Below, piece after piece: positions 24,216 to 38,645 of a stretch of 64,000 nt of DNA (the stretch's first letter is position 1; each line of letters opens with the position of its first letter). The notes under the pieces are model-generated. The model did not search any database. It worked only from the letters and a program-made list of their open reading frames with translations, and was not told where the DNA came from. Both the position numbers and the translations under genes were made by a program. The DNA is from Oxyruncus cristatus (taxonomy: Eukaryota; Chordata; Aves; Passeriformes; Cotingidae), in contig VXAY01006712.1 in the NCBI GenBank assembly GCA_013399855.1, positions 459,211 to 523,210 on the forward strand, written 5' to 3'.

Positions 24216-24921
24216 CTGTTCTTTTTTGAATGTGAACACTTCTGGGTAGAAACTCAGTCTCTACTTTCAGGTGGCATGCATTCATGAATCACTAAAATCC
24301 AGGTACTCTTATATTTCTTTCAAATGTGTCGGCTAAGCTGTGTGTGCTTTGAGTGTGCACCAAGACAGGAAATAAAATGTTCCCAAAGACATCTACAGGG
24401 CAGTGAAGGTTCCCCCTCTAGGCCAAGTAAGATCACTTTTGCTAATACACCCAGCTCATATGACCAAGAAGTACTTATTTCAGTTTAGGTAGTAACTCTT
24501 CTGAGTTACTTCCTTGACTCATGCAAACTGGATTTAGGCTGTAAATCATGGAGCTAGTTATTTGCATTATGGATTTAAACCTTCTCTTTTAAATGGTGGA
24601 AAGAACTATGCTGTCTCGCTCTTCCTTAAAGCATATCAATAGTTATTCTGCTTCTCGATGTCTTGCACCATTCCAGTTGCCTCAATGAGTGCATTATTTT
24701 TTTGTGATCACATGGAGATTTCAAAAGGAAAATGATCTCACGTCCTGTTTACATCCTTACATCTCACATCCTTATTACGTTTTTGACATCCTAACTGATG
24801 GGTGGTTTATTTTCAGCACAGAATTCAGAGCAAGATATACTACATAGACAAGAAAAAAATTACAAAATTTATAATAATTTTTAAACTCTTGAATTCCACT
24901 TTGAGACCAGTCCAATGACTG

Positions 24922-24971
24922 AAAAAAAAAAAAAAAACCAAAACCAAAACAAACAAACAAACAAAAAAAAA
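24922..24971. repeat. Poly-A followed by (AAAC)n
   Basis: Sixteen A at 24922-24937, then CCAAAA/CAAA units up to about 24971. Such tracts can be retroposon tails, but no body was recognised next to it. Confidence 0.85.
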
Positions 24972-27241
24972 CTAGGAAAAAAAATTTCAATATTAGATTC
25001 AATGCACAGGTTTTTTTCTTTGTTTTCAAATAATTCTGGTTTTCCCATACTTGCTCTTAATGGGGTATGGTGAACTTAATGGTGTATCTTGCTCTAATGC
25101 TCCACAGTTTTAAACCTGTAGTTCACATGAGTTCATTCTGCCAAATTACACAGTGCTGTTTGCATATACATTTCACATCTTGTTAGAATAATTGGGTTAG
25201 AATTTTTTACAGGGTTAATGATAAATATTGTTAAACAGAACGTTATTTTTCCCTATCTGCAAGTTGTAATAGCTCACTAGAAAAAAAAGAAATTGAATTT
25301 CATTTAGCAGTGGGATTACGCATCCATTAAAATGGTCCTGCTAAAGACAGAATTAGATGAAATGTGGGGTTTCTAGTTTGCAAACCATTCATTTCAATAT
25401 TTTTCAATTTTGATCCAACTTGGCAGAAAATTCTCTTTTCTGTGTTTGTGTTTTATAGAACCCAGTCTAGGGAAATACTCTAGTAAGAATAAGGAAGCTC
25501 TTCCTCAGGAACTCTAAGTCTTCTGATTCTGCAAGATCCAGGTCACTCAGGACTTCCAGACATCCACTGTAGCCCTAGGAGCCCAAATCCTGAAAGCCAG
25601 TAGGGAATTTGAGGAGGCCAGGGATATCCTACAATAGTCCTTAGCAACCAGGCACAGCCAAGAGTTCAAAGACTTCAAATACACGATTTGTCAGATCAAC
25701 CAACACTCAATGACTTACACACCCTTAGACATGCATTTATCCCCAAGGGTGTCAATCACCTGTTGATTGACTGTGAGAGCTCAAACTTTTCTTACTCCAT
25801 CACATCCCACAGACGATCTCTTACCTAACAGAATTAATTGCCATGAGTCTCTAAGAACTGAGTGCTAAAATGGATGTACCCAAATCTCACGTATTTAGGC
25901 CAACAATAGCACGCAAATGGAAACAGGATCTGTTCAGCTAATCCTGTGATTCTAGTCATGTACACGGCTCGGTATCGACTAACTGCATACTCCTAAGGTA
26001 TGCATCACATTTTAACCACTCTTAAACTGCTTTTTGGAAATGATAGTCATCATCAAATACCTACTCAAAAAAAAAGAACCCCAACCAGTGACCCAAATAA
26101 ATGCTGGGACTGATGAAAATGTATCTTCTATTAAATTGATGATTTTAAATATTTAGACTTTGTCTTAGGATCTTTATCAGTAGCCATGAAAATTATATAT
26201 CAGTATTCACTCTAACATAGTGTCGTCTACATTCACTGCAAAAAATTTTCCTGGAGACAGGAGTTGAGCACGACAATACTGATTTTACTGGGGCAGCAAC
26301 AACAACATGATAAGCTTTGACATATGCTCCATGCATTCCACAAACAAGATGTCCAACCCAAGACACTCTACAGTAGGAACAGGCTCAAAAAAGGCTAAAA
26401 AAGAGAAAAAAACGTGTGTAACCAGATGCAATAATCAGAGTTTTTTCTGCCAAATTACTACTGAAGTCTTCACCAATAAGCAAAGAAATACTCTTTTTTT
26501 TTCAATGAGAATTTGTACTGAAATGTAGACAGATAATTTCATTCTATGGGTGAAGCCATTAACATAATAAAATGTGAGAGAAGTACTGTAGATATCCATT
26601 TGAATAAACCAAAGAAATAATAAATAGGTGGATGTAAGCTTGAAGATACTAGAATTATAATCTGAGCATCAATTTGTCACGGAAGTGAACTCTGTTCCTC
26701 AACGGGACATTTATGCAAAATATGAGACAAGAAACAGAAAAATTATTCTGACTCTGTTGTAGAAGTTATCCAGGTGTCCTTACCCAGGAATACTTGATGA
26801 ACTCCAGTGAACTCAAGGCTTATGAACCCAAATCTCGTGACAGCAGAAATAGACAGGAGACTTGGGCACATGTCATGTTGTTACACTTTCTGTAGCGTGG
26901 CCTCAGCTCCTGAGTGTTTCCTTCTTTTAAAGCAACTGAGAACCTGCTCTGTTCCCTTATGTCCATTATTGCTAATTCTGCCATACTGTCCTGAAATGCC
27001 ATGGAGACATTCCTCCTGAGTCAGGGAGAATAAAAGCTCTAATTCTGACGACAATGCGATGTAACCCGACAGTGCGTCACTAAAATGTCACCCACTGTAA
27101 ACTTGAAAAAGGCAAATAGCTCTAACTAAGGTTCTGTGGAAACATAACATAACCCTGCTTCACCATCTAGAGAAAACATAACTATCCTGAGCTGGAAATA
27201 AATGTCACTTTGTACCTCTGTTACGTTGACTCAGTTAGAAG

Positions 27242-27291
27242 CACTAAACGTCTTGCTGCCATAAAACACTAAACGTCTTGCTGCCACAAAA
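27242..27291 (+). repeat. Two-copy tandem duplication, period 25
   Basis: 'cactaaacgtcttgctgcc' starts at 27242 and again at 27267, with near-identical 'ataaaa' and 'acaaaa' linkers. The near-perfect match suggests a recent replication-slippage duplication. Confidence 0.9.
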
Positions 27292-27554
27292 AGAAACAAT
27301 ATTATTTTATTCCATATGATTTCCTTTAGTTTCAAGCTTAACTTTGTTTGCTGCTGATTTTACATCCTTTTCCAAGCTAAATGTTACCTTCAGGTTTGAG
27401 AAGAATGAGAAGAATGCAAACATCAGAAATTTGTTGGAGGGCTTCATTTCAGCTGGAATAAGTAAAATCCTGTTGTTGTGCTCAAAGCTACATTGCTCAT
27501 CTAAAACCTTTCACTCTATTATGGATGGGGAAAATGGCTGAGAAACTGAGGGTA

Positions 27555-27557
<3 letters not shown>

Positions 27558-27593
<36 letters not shown>
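27558..27593. repeat. Poly-T tract (36)
   Basis: Thirty-six consecutive T. The length in the read assembly may be inexact. Confidence 0.9.
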
Positions 27594-27597
<4 letters not shown>

Positions 27598-30500
27598 ACT
27601 GCTGCTTTATTCTTTTCTGTTACGTGGTATTAAGGTTGTGAAAGAGAGGTTTTATGTGGTAGCTAATGTGCTACATTTTAAGCAGCCCAGGTGGTGACTG
27701 GCTGGGAAATCTTGCTGCCCTACTGACACAGCTAATAAACCATTTCTCCTTTGATAGAAGATAAAAGAACCTTTTAACTAATGCTTAACCAGACAAAATA
27801 ATTGCCTGAAATACGATTTTGTGTGTGTGTGTGTTCTGGATGTCTGCCAAAACTAGTGCCAACTTGTAGACATCTGTCCCATTTTTATGGTTTCACTTCA
27901 TTAGTAGGTCAGAACTAGTTTTCTGGTGCCTCTTCGCTGAAAGAGTAATTTAGATTTGAGAAGTTTCATGAGGATACATATTATAAAAAGGGAACATTGG
28001 GCTTAATTATTATTTGGCATAATTTTCATTTTTGTTTGGAAAATGGCATCCTTTTCTGCTCTGCTCAGTTACACCAGGTGACTGAAGGACTTTGAAGCTT
28101 TCACAAAGAACCAAAGAGAAGTGCATATTTCTGAAATTAATGCATACACTGAAAATAAAAGTTTGTACAGAATGCTTTCTCCCCTGGATGGTTAGTGCAC
28201 AGCATCCTTTTTCGAGGAGACACCAACTCTTGTTAATGACCCAGCTGGTGCCACCTGAGCTTCCCATCATGCTGGATGGAAAAGTGCTTAGTGGGCTCTG
28301 CTGCAAGGCCTAAATCCAGCTCCTGACCTCTTCTAGCTCTACCTTTTCCTTCCCATTCTTTACCTAATATTTCCATTTTGCAGAGCGTGCATGGCTCCTA
28401 TGGCCCTAAATTTCAAAAATGCCCCTCTGCCTCCTTGCAGCATCTCAGGCCATGGTGTTCTATACTTCAGAAAACAAGGAAAAGATTATTTTCTTTCCAG
28501 AGTGCTATTTAATAATTAAATTGAAAAAAGTATTCAACTTCTTCCTTGGTTGCAAGAAAGAAGAAAAAAAAATTAAGGCAAAATGTGAAAATAATAAAGT
28601 GAAAGAGGTAAACTAGAAATATCAATAAATTGAAAGGAGTTGTTTGAAAGATTTTGGGTGGAAATTCACAAAATATCTTGTATAAGACCAATTAAAAATA
28701 CCTAAAATAAAATAAAAAGCTAATACTTTCCTTATACTCTGCTCTCAAACTCTGTGACACCTTCTTTCAGAGTCAAATAGCACAAATATTTATCCTCTGC
28801 AAATATGAGTGAACTCAGAATATCAAGCAAATCTGTACACTCCTCCAGAAAAGAATTATTAAAAATTACATGTTAGGAGGCAGAAGCCTAGTAAAAATAA
28901 TTAAAATATTTGCTGGTGAGCAGATGCAAAACCTTCAGAGCAAAATTATGAAAAATAACAATTCAGATTATTTAATTTTCATCCTTCATTTTTAAGAAGT
29001 TTCATAAGCTAATGGATCATTTTAGTTGAAGCCTTATAGCTATTTTCTTTCCTTGTATTGTAAGAGCAAAAGACTGTATCATTCGTAATGATTAATTGTT
29101 TGCTCTAGAAAGAACAGTGTGTAGGCATATGGCATATTCATAGAAATGCTAGCTTTGAGGTAGAGTACTTCTCATTTTAATTTGAACAGTACTGATGCTT
29201 TATGACTATAAAAAATGTACTTCAGGCCTGGGAGTTATAGCAGGATTCAATGTATATCACAGAAAAATTTGTCTAATTTAGAGATAATGAGAACAAGCAT
29301 AATTTTCCTAAAAAATGGAATGTCTTGTGTAATTATGAGATAGACATACTAAGTTTCAGTAGCAATATATATCAGTACATTTTGTTATGAACATAATGAA
29401 ATGCTATGATTAAAGCAATATTTACTTATGAGGTGTAGATACAGTTGATTTATAGCCAAATACTGTTTATTTATATAAGGTAACAGTATAGCATTAGAAT
29501 ATTAAAATGTAAACTATATTTCAATTTCTTTATGACTGAGAAAAGTAAAGTAAAACTATTACCATTGATCCTGGAATACCTATTCTATTTACATTTGGAG
29601 CTAGGCTGAGCTGCAACTTTTTTTCATCAAAGAGGAAAAAGAAACAGAAAAAATAATATTCGCTTGTAGCATGTTTTCATTCAGGAGTGAATCATTTGAT
29701 AACAAACAGTTCTGAGACAATTAGGTATGAATCACCTCCCACTAGTGCACTGCAGCACACTTTTTCAACACTATTTCCATTTGTCACTGTAGAGGAAGCC
29801 TAGAAATTTCATTTGCATGTATGAGAATATTTTTATTTGTGGTTATTAAGTTATATTTCTTAATTACAGCTCTTCATTTAATTACTATTCCTAAAGCTTT
29901 TGTATTCAGTGAATACCTTTGTCACCTAATACCACTACCAAGTCACAACTGCTGCATTTGTGACTCATTAACTAAGCTGACTCAGTTAATTACACTCTCT
30001 GAGTTAAACAGTGACAATAGTCTGTCCTCCTGAACAGTTAAGTTCCAAAAATACGATAAGGGATGAAGCGGAACATAAAATCTGAAAAGGACATATCAGA
30101 GAATATTAAGTCACATAAAGTCATGTCTCAGCTACAAATTCAGGCAGGACTAATTCATTGAAATCACAGCAGCAAAGTAATTATTGGAAGACCAGTCCTA
30201 CTCAATTGTATTTTCTGTACAGATCCACTTTAAGATTTTTTTCCCTTGCTACAACACAGCTCTAGTTCATAAAATATTGTACAAAAGCCTGATTGTGCAG
30301 AGGACTTTGGGAATAAAAGAGAGCTAACATGGTCTTTTGCTGTGCAAGAGGAAGCAAGGATTTCTATTTAGCACACAAAAGAGATCCGACTGTTCCTCCT
30401 CACATAAATTTTAAATTGAAGCAATGTCACTGAAATTGGTCAGAATCACATCTGTGTAGTAATAACTTATAAAATGGAATGAAAGCTCTGGGGTCAGTGT

Positions 30501-30974
30501 TTAAGATACAGAAAAGACCTACAGATGATGGGGTAGTATTCTGTTAGCAAAGGAGAAAAAGAAAGGCAAATAACATAATAGAAATATTAAAATATTATCT
30601 CACTGTTACAAGGCATAGCTCTATAAATTTTGGTACATGAAAAGATAGGCAGTCTTGGACAGAATAACTCCCTTACTCTGTGACTCAGATTCAAAATTGA
30701 TCATATCTTAAGATCTGAAAAAGTGTAGTTAACTTCTATTCCCTATTAATTTTCATTTCTTAAGCATCCCCAGTTCCAGAATTCGGCCAGGCCCAGTAGG
30801 CACATGCGAAAGTATCTCTATAGACTCTTGTCTAAACAACTTCAGAATAAACACCTTGAAAGAAAAAAAAAGCCCCAAAAACCAATAAAAATGCCTTTGC
30901 TTTCAGCTTAGATGACAGCCAGCTTTTACGGGTCTGTGTACCTGAACCTGTGAACTCTTGAGAGGATGGGAGAT

Positions 30975-31597
30975 GTAAGCTGAGCCTGAGCCAGCAGTGC
31001 CCTGGCAGCCAGGAGGGCCAACCCTGTCCTGGGGGCATCAGGTACAGCATCACCAGCCGGTCGAGGGAGGGGATTGTCCCGCTCTGCTCTGACCTGGGGC
31101 GGCCTCACCTGCAATATTGTGTGCACTTTGGGCACTGCAATATAGGAAAGATATGGAGCTATTAGAAAGTGTCCAAAGGAGTGCGAAAAAGATGGTGAAG
31201 GGAAAGTCATATCAGGAGCAGTCGAGGGCACTTGGTGTGCTCAGCCTGGAGGAGACTGAGGGGAGACCTCACTGCAGCTACAACTTCATTGCGAGGGAAG
31301 AGGAGGGACAGACACTGATCTCTGCTCTGGGGTGAGCAGTGACAGGACACAGGCAGTGGCCTGGAGTTGTGTCAGAGGAGGCTTTGACTGGATATTAGAA
31401 GAAGGGTGGTTGGGCACTGAACAGACTCCCCAGGGCAGTGGTCACAGCACCAAGCCTGAGAGAGCTCAAGAAGCATTTGGACAATATTCTCAGGCACATG
31501 CTGTGATTCTTGGGGATGGTTCCGTGCAGGCCCAGGAACTGGACTTTGTGATCCTTGTGGGTCCCTTCCAACTCAGTAGATTCTGTGACTTTGTGCG
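30975..31597 (+). mobile_element. CR1 LINE 3' end, sense orientation
   Basis: A well-preserved CR1 copy. It opens with 'gagccagcagtgccctggca', continues through 'gtcgagggaggggattgtcc', 'gatatggagctattagaaag', 'gggagacctcactgcagcta', 'ggcagtggtcacagcaccaa' and 'tgatccttgtgggtcccttc', and ends in 'ctcagtagattctgtgact'. It is 5'-truncated and contains only the C-terminal ORF2 remnant plus 3' UTR. It belongs to the same subfamily as the copy at 57.4-58.45 kb. The frames at 31117-31335 and 31332-31691 are ORF2 relics or chance. Confidence 0.93.
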
Positions 31598-32990
31598 CCA
31601 TGTCCCAGCTCTGAGTGCTGCTGTCTTACAATCAGCTTCGGGAGAAGCCAGCACAAATACCCTTGATTTCTCCTTTGAAACTCATACCTGAGGTCACCTA
31701 TACAGCTTGTGGTCAAATCTAATTGCAAATTAATGACTCTGCCCATTGTTTGAAACATAGATCACATGTACCATTAGTATTTTCAGTGAACTTGAAGAAT
31801 CTTATTGAAAAGTAACAAGGACTCCTGAAATCACAGAAAGAAATAAGCTTTTCAGCATAATCTGTGTTTCCATAAAAGCACCCAGATAGCTCAAATCTTA
31901 GATCGTGGCATTAGTATCTGCTAACATAAATTAATTGCATACAAAATTAATGCTTAGCCAGTGTGATTCTGGTGCTCAAAAAACTTGAAAGGGGAGACTT
32001 GGCAAATTTTAACTTCTACTGCATATTAACATGGGAGGCAAGAAAGAAAGCTTTGCAAAATGCCATAAAACAACATCAGTAGCAATAAATGTTTTTTAAA
32101 GAATCTCACTGAAAAAGAGGAAGCAGAGTAAGGAGACAATTAGAATTTTGTTCTTCCTATAAGGAACTGCAATACAGTTAGCATTTCACTGAAGAGGAAT
32201 AAGTAAATGAAGTTCAGTTTATGGTTACACTTGATTATGTATATCTAGTAACGAGTGTTTTCCCTAATATTCACCAAATGTTTAAAAAGTCCAATCCTTT
32301 TTTCCAAGTACGCCTATTTTTACCAACAAACACTATTTTTAATGCCAGCAACAATGTTGCTAAATTATCATAAATTAGACTTAATTGATATGATTATACC
32401 ACTATCCTATTTTATCATTATTGTATTGTGCCACTATGTCTCACTTAGTGTTGAACACATTTTGTAAGTAATAATGAAATGTGCATAGATATTAGTGTTT
32501 ACAAAAATAGAGATATTATTTTCAGATATTAGAAAATGGCAATAGCTCTGTGGAGGAATATGATCTGACTCTTTGCATGACTATTTGCCAAAGATCTTCC
32601 TGCCTCCTAAGAGACTATCCTCACAACATTATTTTGCATGAAGCTGAATTAAATGATCACACTGACTACACAGATTGCAGGTTGCTCATTCCCACATTTA
32701 AAAACAACAATTCTGTATTCTTTTTTTTTAAAGTTTGTCCTTTAAAATATATTGATGTGTGCATAATTCAAACTGCTTCTACTCGTGCTACGTGGAGGAA
32801 GAGATCACACATTCTTTTGTTATTTTTTTCATCACAGAGGATGTAATTGCATTTCTATAATGTCAAGCAGGCTTTTTTTACCCAGTTTTTCACAAAATAC
32901 TGCTCCTTAAGGAAAGCCAGTTTTGCCATTAACTCTGATCTGCTTTGAGATACAACCTTGCAAAAAACCTTAACCATACTTAATTTTTAA

Positions 32991-33040
32991 ATAATTACAT
33001 AATTTTTACATAATTGCATAATTTTTACATAATTACATAA
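32991..33040. repeat. Short AT-rich tandem repeat, period 19
   Basis: The unit 'ataatttttacataattgc' starts at 32999 and is repeated at 33018 with 'a' for 'g', flanked by partial copies. Confidence 0.8.
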
Positions 33041-35655
33041 CCAAACCTTAATTTTTTCATTCTCATCTCCCAAATTACAGATTTTTTTTCGTTCTGTTTA
33101 TCCTACTTTTACTGAATTAGTGGTTGTAATAAACATGTACAGAATGAAAATCAAGATTTTGCGATTGCTGAGACTGTTTGCTGACTCATCAAAACAACCC
33201 CTAAAAGAATCAAATAACGACAAGTGTCATAAGACAACAACATGCCTCATGACTAAATCCTCCCCTGGAAGAGTCATCTTCCTCTCACCGTGCTTCAGAT
33301 TTCACACTGCAAACAGAACTACATCTCAAAGGATAGTGGGGCGGTTCAGAAGATCACCTCTCATCTGACTGACTGTTCTCATTACCAGAACTGTCACATC
33401 TGGTATGACCTTACATCTGCTACCATCAGCCGTCAGCTCTTTTACTTTAGGACAAATGTTGCCAGACAAAAGAGGAAAGGGAAACTGGGTGTTTCACTGA
33501 AAGCCTCCATTTCAAAACTCCTATTTAACTCTTCCCCACCCCCACACTTCTGATTAAACATCCAGCGCCTCGGGATTAAATGATCAGTGAAAATCCGTGC
33601 ATGAAGGTGTATCTGTGGCTCTCACCTTTCTTTAAATTTTGCATTCTGTATGAGAGAAAACAAAACCACAGACAAAAATCGCTCAAACTTTGAAAAAACC
33701 CAGCATGACAAAGCACTCACTTGCCAAATTCTCTTTTCCATGGAAAAGATCACTACAAAGACTTCAGAGACACAATTGAAATTCTTTTCCTAAAAGAAAT
33801 AAAAGAATGGGCCAAAAAGCCTAAGGTGAGTAAACAAAAAGACATGTGTCCCTTTAAAGGAAACAGAGGAAACAATCTTTTTATTTTCTGTAAAAACCTG
33901 TTTAATTTAGCCAGTAGTAAAACCAGTAAACCACTGAGTTCTGAATACATTACCACTCAGTGACCTTTGAACGCAGTCAAATGCTTGATTAACTACTTTT
34001 TAGGAGTGACGCTCAGGTCCAATTCAACTTGTCGTACCCCACGTGTCATGATATGTGTGACCTACCACAGTACACCATCATTTCCATGCATCATCCACTT
34101 CTCCTATGCCATGTACTCCTGTCTGAGCCCAACACCTGGCAGTACTCACCAAACTCATCTGTGCTACTCTTTCTATATTTCTAGTAGAAACACCGGACCT
34201 GGAGTTACGAAAAGTTACAGTGAGATGAATAAATGGAGTCATTCCCATCGAAGAGTTTCCTGCTGTTCATGTGTGATTAATCGTGTACAAAATAAATGTG
34301 GAAATACAGGAGTTTCCACTCTTCACTTGGAAATGGAATGCAAACACTCTTCACTATATACTTCATCTATTATACTTTCCCAGGACAAAAATATTTGATT
34401 AAAGTATGCACAGTATAGAGAAACCCAATTCTCAGGGACAGAAGATATATTTTCAAGGCTGAAAAAGTACTTGCATAAAAAGTAAATTAGCACATGGTGC
34501 AACCTCAGATGCACTTGCACTCAAGTTAATTCTAGCTGTATGTTCACAAACATCACATTTAAACCTTTCATAATCATTGCATTAAATATATCTACTTACA
34601 TGAGAGATGAACTAAGCAAAGCTATGTAATACTTAAATAAATAATTCAACATGGAATGTTAGAAAATCTTTTGGTTTAATTACAATAATAGAAAAGAAGA
34701 ATGTAAAATGGTAGCATAAAGTACATTTTTAATTTTGTTTTTATTCCAAAATGACCTTCAGCATAATATATTCTAATGAATAGCTGTTAAGGCATACAAA
34801 ACTAAAGGGAAATGCATAAACAATGTGTGCATTTCCATGTCACTAAGCAGCCCTTGAGCTGCTCTTTCTTCCACTTCACCTTTGCCTCTTTGCTGCTAGA
34901 TGACGTTCAGAGCCTCTAAAGGAAAATGAAGGAAAGGAAAAATGAAAGGAAAAAGATGTAGTATGTAACACAGAAAATGGAGTAACTGGAGAAGGAAATG
35001 GTAGCATGTGTAACAGCATGGAAGAGCTGAGCCGCTCCCTGAGAGAAGTCTGGCACACTGTCAATACACAGAGGTGGTGCAATACTGAAGAAGTCATTCC
35101 AAACAGCTTTGGCATCCTTCCTCTCCAGTGACTGTTCAGCCCGCACAGCTCAGTTTTGACAGCAGAGTTTCGAGGAAAGTAGGGGGCGCTTCTGTCAGAG
35201 CATGGTCACTGTCCCTCCCGTTTCTTTCTGTAGCCAAACTGTGTCTCAAAGAATGAGCTGCTGTGCCCTCGCTGTCCTCACATATGAAGGGTGGAACATA
35301 AAGGAGAAAGATGGGGTACATCACACACTGCCAGCTACTGTGGTGAATCAGCTTTGCAGCAGGACAGAAAGCGATGCAAACAGAGGTCACACACGTATGA
35401 ATACTAAAAATAACTGACTACTGATGAAGTGATTTGTTCTGACTGGCTCACTTGATATCAAGCACGGCACATTTTCTTGGCAAGTATTTCATCAGATATT
35501 ACAGGATAAACTCAGTCAAGAGAAAGGGAATACGTTTCACTGTTGAAATACTGTATACAGGGTAAAGAAGAAGAAAATAACAACCCTGCAGGCACCATAT
35601 TTTTCTACATCATTATTTCTTATCACAGCATTTCCTTCTGTGTAAGCAAACTAAT

Positions 35656-35705
35656 TAAATTCATAAAATAAAAAATAAAATTAAAAAATAAAATTAAAAA
35701 ATATA
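35656..35705. repeat. A-rich tandem repeat (AAATAAAATTAAA-type)
   Basis: Repeated 'aaaaaataaaatt' units in a low-complexity A/T stretch, followed by 'taattaattaaatt'. Confidence 0.7.
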
Positions 35706-38620
35706 AAACACTTTTAATTAATTAAATTGAGGAACTTCATTTTTAAAAAGCCACGCAAAACTGTAAAGTAAATGCAAGTAAATGCACCTCTATCCTTCTC
35801 CTTCCATTCTCAGCATTTCTACCGCATTCCATTAAGCCCTTCAATTTGCAATGTTAAATCACATTTCTGAATACATACCTCTGTGTCAAAAGATTTGAAA
35901 TGGACTTCAATCCATAATTAACAATAATTCATCAAATTACACAAAAGAAACATCCACTTATATCACACCATATTTGCTTTAGCATGATGTAGGCTTTCAC
36001 AGCATCAAATCAATTTCTGTATGATCTCAGAGAGCAAGGTTCCTTCATTTTGAGGCCCAATCTATATGTCAAAAAATGTGCAGAATAGAGTCCAGACACT
36101 TGGATCTAAATTTCTGTCCCTCTGTCTTAAGCATTACATAGATGGAAACTATTCTGTCACATCTAGTGACTCCTTGAATAATGTCTCTATTTATAAGGAC
36201 TTTATCTTTTAGTAAGAATGTGTTGTTGTAAGAGGTGGCAACAGAAAACTGGGGGGACTGACAGGTTTTCTCCTTCATGGTCCTGTCTGCATTTTGTCAC
36301 ATTTCTACTAAAACCTGATTTCATTTGGAGTAGAAATGAGCATTCCAAACTTGTTCACAGGGAAAAATTTGGAAAAATGTAATGTGTCAGCCAGAACATT
36401 TTCATAAAATTTGATTTGACAGTGCTTCACACTGTTGGGATTTTTCCACCTCCTTTGGTACTGTTATGGTAACATTGCAGCATCAACCTTTCACAAAACC
36501 TTTATATATTGGCAGAACTTGGTTGAAAGATAAATCCCCCGAAGCTTCTCAGACTGAGGTCCAATATTCTTCAATCTACAGACTCAGCTTTTCTATCACT
36601 TTTTGGAATCGATTTCCTTTCACAGGGGATACTGAAAAAAGCTGTGGACTATAGCAGGAAGCTTACGGAAAGAAATAGGAGTGGAGGGACTGACTCCAGC
36701 GGAACTGGGAAAATGTTTGCCACAACAAGCGTGAGTGTTGCTTGAGGGAAGGAACTGACTTGAGCAGGAAAAGTTACGTGCAGAATTTTAGGTTTAAAAC
36801 AGGCCCCTCCAAAAGAACAGGTCCATGTCTTTTCGTGCTTGGAGGGACTTCTCATGCACAAGGTTAGGTTCTGTCAAAACTCTGAAAGCACGATGAGAAT
36901 ACCCATGTGTTTTCCCACAGTTATGTGACATAGGTGCTTTGGGCAAACAACAGCAGATACAGCATGATGCACAGAACTTGGCACAATGAAGCTGACCATA
37001 CACATGTCCAGGGTGTGTTTCAGGGTTGCCTAGCCATGGTGATCCCAGAGCCGTGAAACCTTTAACTGCTATGCTGCCAAACTAGTTAAAACCTTTAAAC
37101 ATGTACACTTGTCTGCTACAATCAAAATTTCAGCAGCAGCACGGGGATGTTCTGTCATCAAACATGCATCTTGTTTTTTACTAACCAGGTAATGAAATAC
37201 AATTATTGATTTTTAAGTTATTTTTGTATCAGATGTGCTTGTATGCAGTTCACCGATCATTTATGCATACATGTGAAGCAAGGAAAAGGTGAATGTTTCT
37301 TTTGAAGGAGCTCTAAGCATCTCCAGCAACAAGGAAGAGCAACTAAAACCATAAAAGTTGCCACAAGTTTTCTGTATTTTAATAATTAAGTTTTAATTAA
37401 ATTCTATTGTAATAAAATTAATACAAAATAATTAAAATTTATAAATATTTAAAATTTAAAAGTGTTTTAGATCTTGAGGACACTGACTGGTCTATTTTTA
37501 GTTGTTGTTTTAAAGTTAGTAACTTTTATAGAGATGGTTAAAGACCTTGTTAAATTTATTGAAACTGTTTATTAGGTATATGTTAGTTAGCAGGCATTTA
37601 ATAAAAGCTGATAGCATGGGTGGAAATATCTACTAGTATTAAAGAGAAATTTTGGTTCAGGTGGTTGCGTGTTCACTACCCATCCACATGCAAGCTATTT
37701 AAACAAGATAGATAGAAACAAGTTTGATGCTTCTCACACTGAGAACATATTCATACAGAAATAAAAAAGAAAGGACTAGTTCTCATCTTGAATCTCTAAT
37801 TTCCACTTTTACTCTGAAAGGGACGTTTGAAAGCCACACTAGGCCTGATGTACAGCTATAGTGCATAGCAACTTTATTTTTTGCATTTCCGCCATACCTC
37901 TCAACCAGTGTGGCATGCTGGTCCCTAACCTACAGGCTTAACATACTCTTTTGTAGCCCTGTTTTATTGACTGTCTGTGATGAGATTTGTCCAGAAACCA
38001 GTTTCTCACGGGTCAGAGTCAGATGCTATGTGGTTGTCCTCAGCTGTAGTTAATCCACATTTGAAAGAGGTGGAAGGAAGAAAAATATTCTTTACCAAAG
38101 GCAGCTGAAGCAGAACATCCTAAATATTAGTAGGATGAGTCTGAGAACGGAAAATGGAAGTGGTATTTAATAAAGAGTTGTAACTAGTGTTGATTTTGAT
38201 GTGAGAGGCTGTTCGGACGGCCTTGAATTTTTATAGTCCCCGTTATTTTTACAGAGGAAGTAGTGGCTTCCTGAGACCTCTTAGGCCTGATGGTTAAGTC
38301 CTAGGGTTAGGCTGTTGTCCCCAGAGTTGTTATTTTGGGTAGGCTATGTGGCAGCATCCCCAGAGCCAACTTTTCAGCAACATTCTTTTATTTTGTCAGC
38401 TTAAGTGCAGGCTTCTAACCTGGCCACTCAGAAAAAAAAAACATATGAATACATTCAGCAGGTAACAAAGTGGAAACACTTCAGCAGTGCTGAATTTCTA
38501 ACACAGAAGATGAACCAATTAGCTGAATATAGCTCTTCAGAAGTAGCTTCATCTTCTATTTGTCTCTCTGAAAAGAAAGACCTTTTTTTCATAATTTGGA
38601 ATACCTATTAGCCAGCATTT

Positions 38621-38645
38621 TCTCTCTCTCTCTCTCTCTCTCTCT
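38621..38645. repeat. (TC)n microsatellite
   Basis: About twelve uninterrupted TC units. Confidence 0.95.

Larger units (their letters stand above)
24216..30974. other. Long gene-free stretch
   Basis: About 6.8 kb of AT-rich DNA without a supported exon. It contains an A-rich simple repeat at 24922-24971, a 25-bp tandem duplication at 27242-27291, a 36-T run at 27558-27593 and a short GT run near 27821-27833. Frames of 60-98 codons are present at the frequency expected by chance. Confidence 0.5.

Noticed and set aside
33967..34398. 143-codon plus-strand frame
   Set aside because: Ser/Thr/Cys-rich chance frame without domain or plausible signals.
38621..38645. CRISPR or other spaced-repeat array among the tandem repeats of the window
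   Set aside because: All repeats are simple microsatellites or two-copy duplications; no regular repeat-spacer pattern exists.
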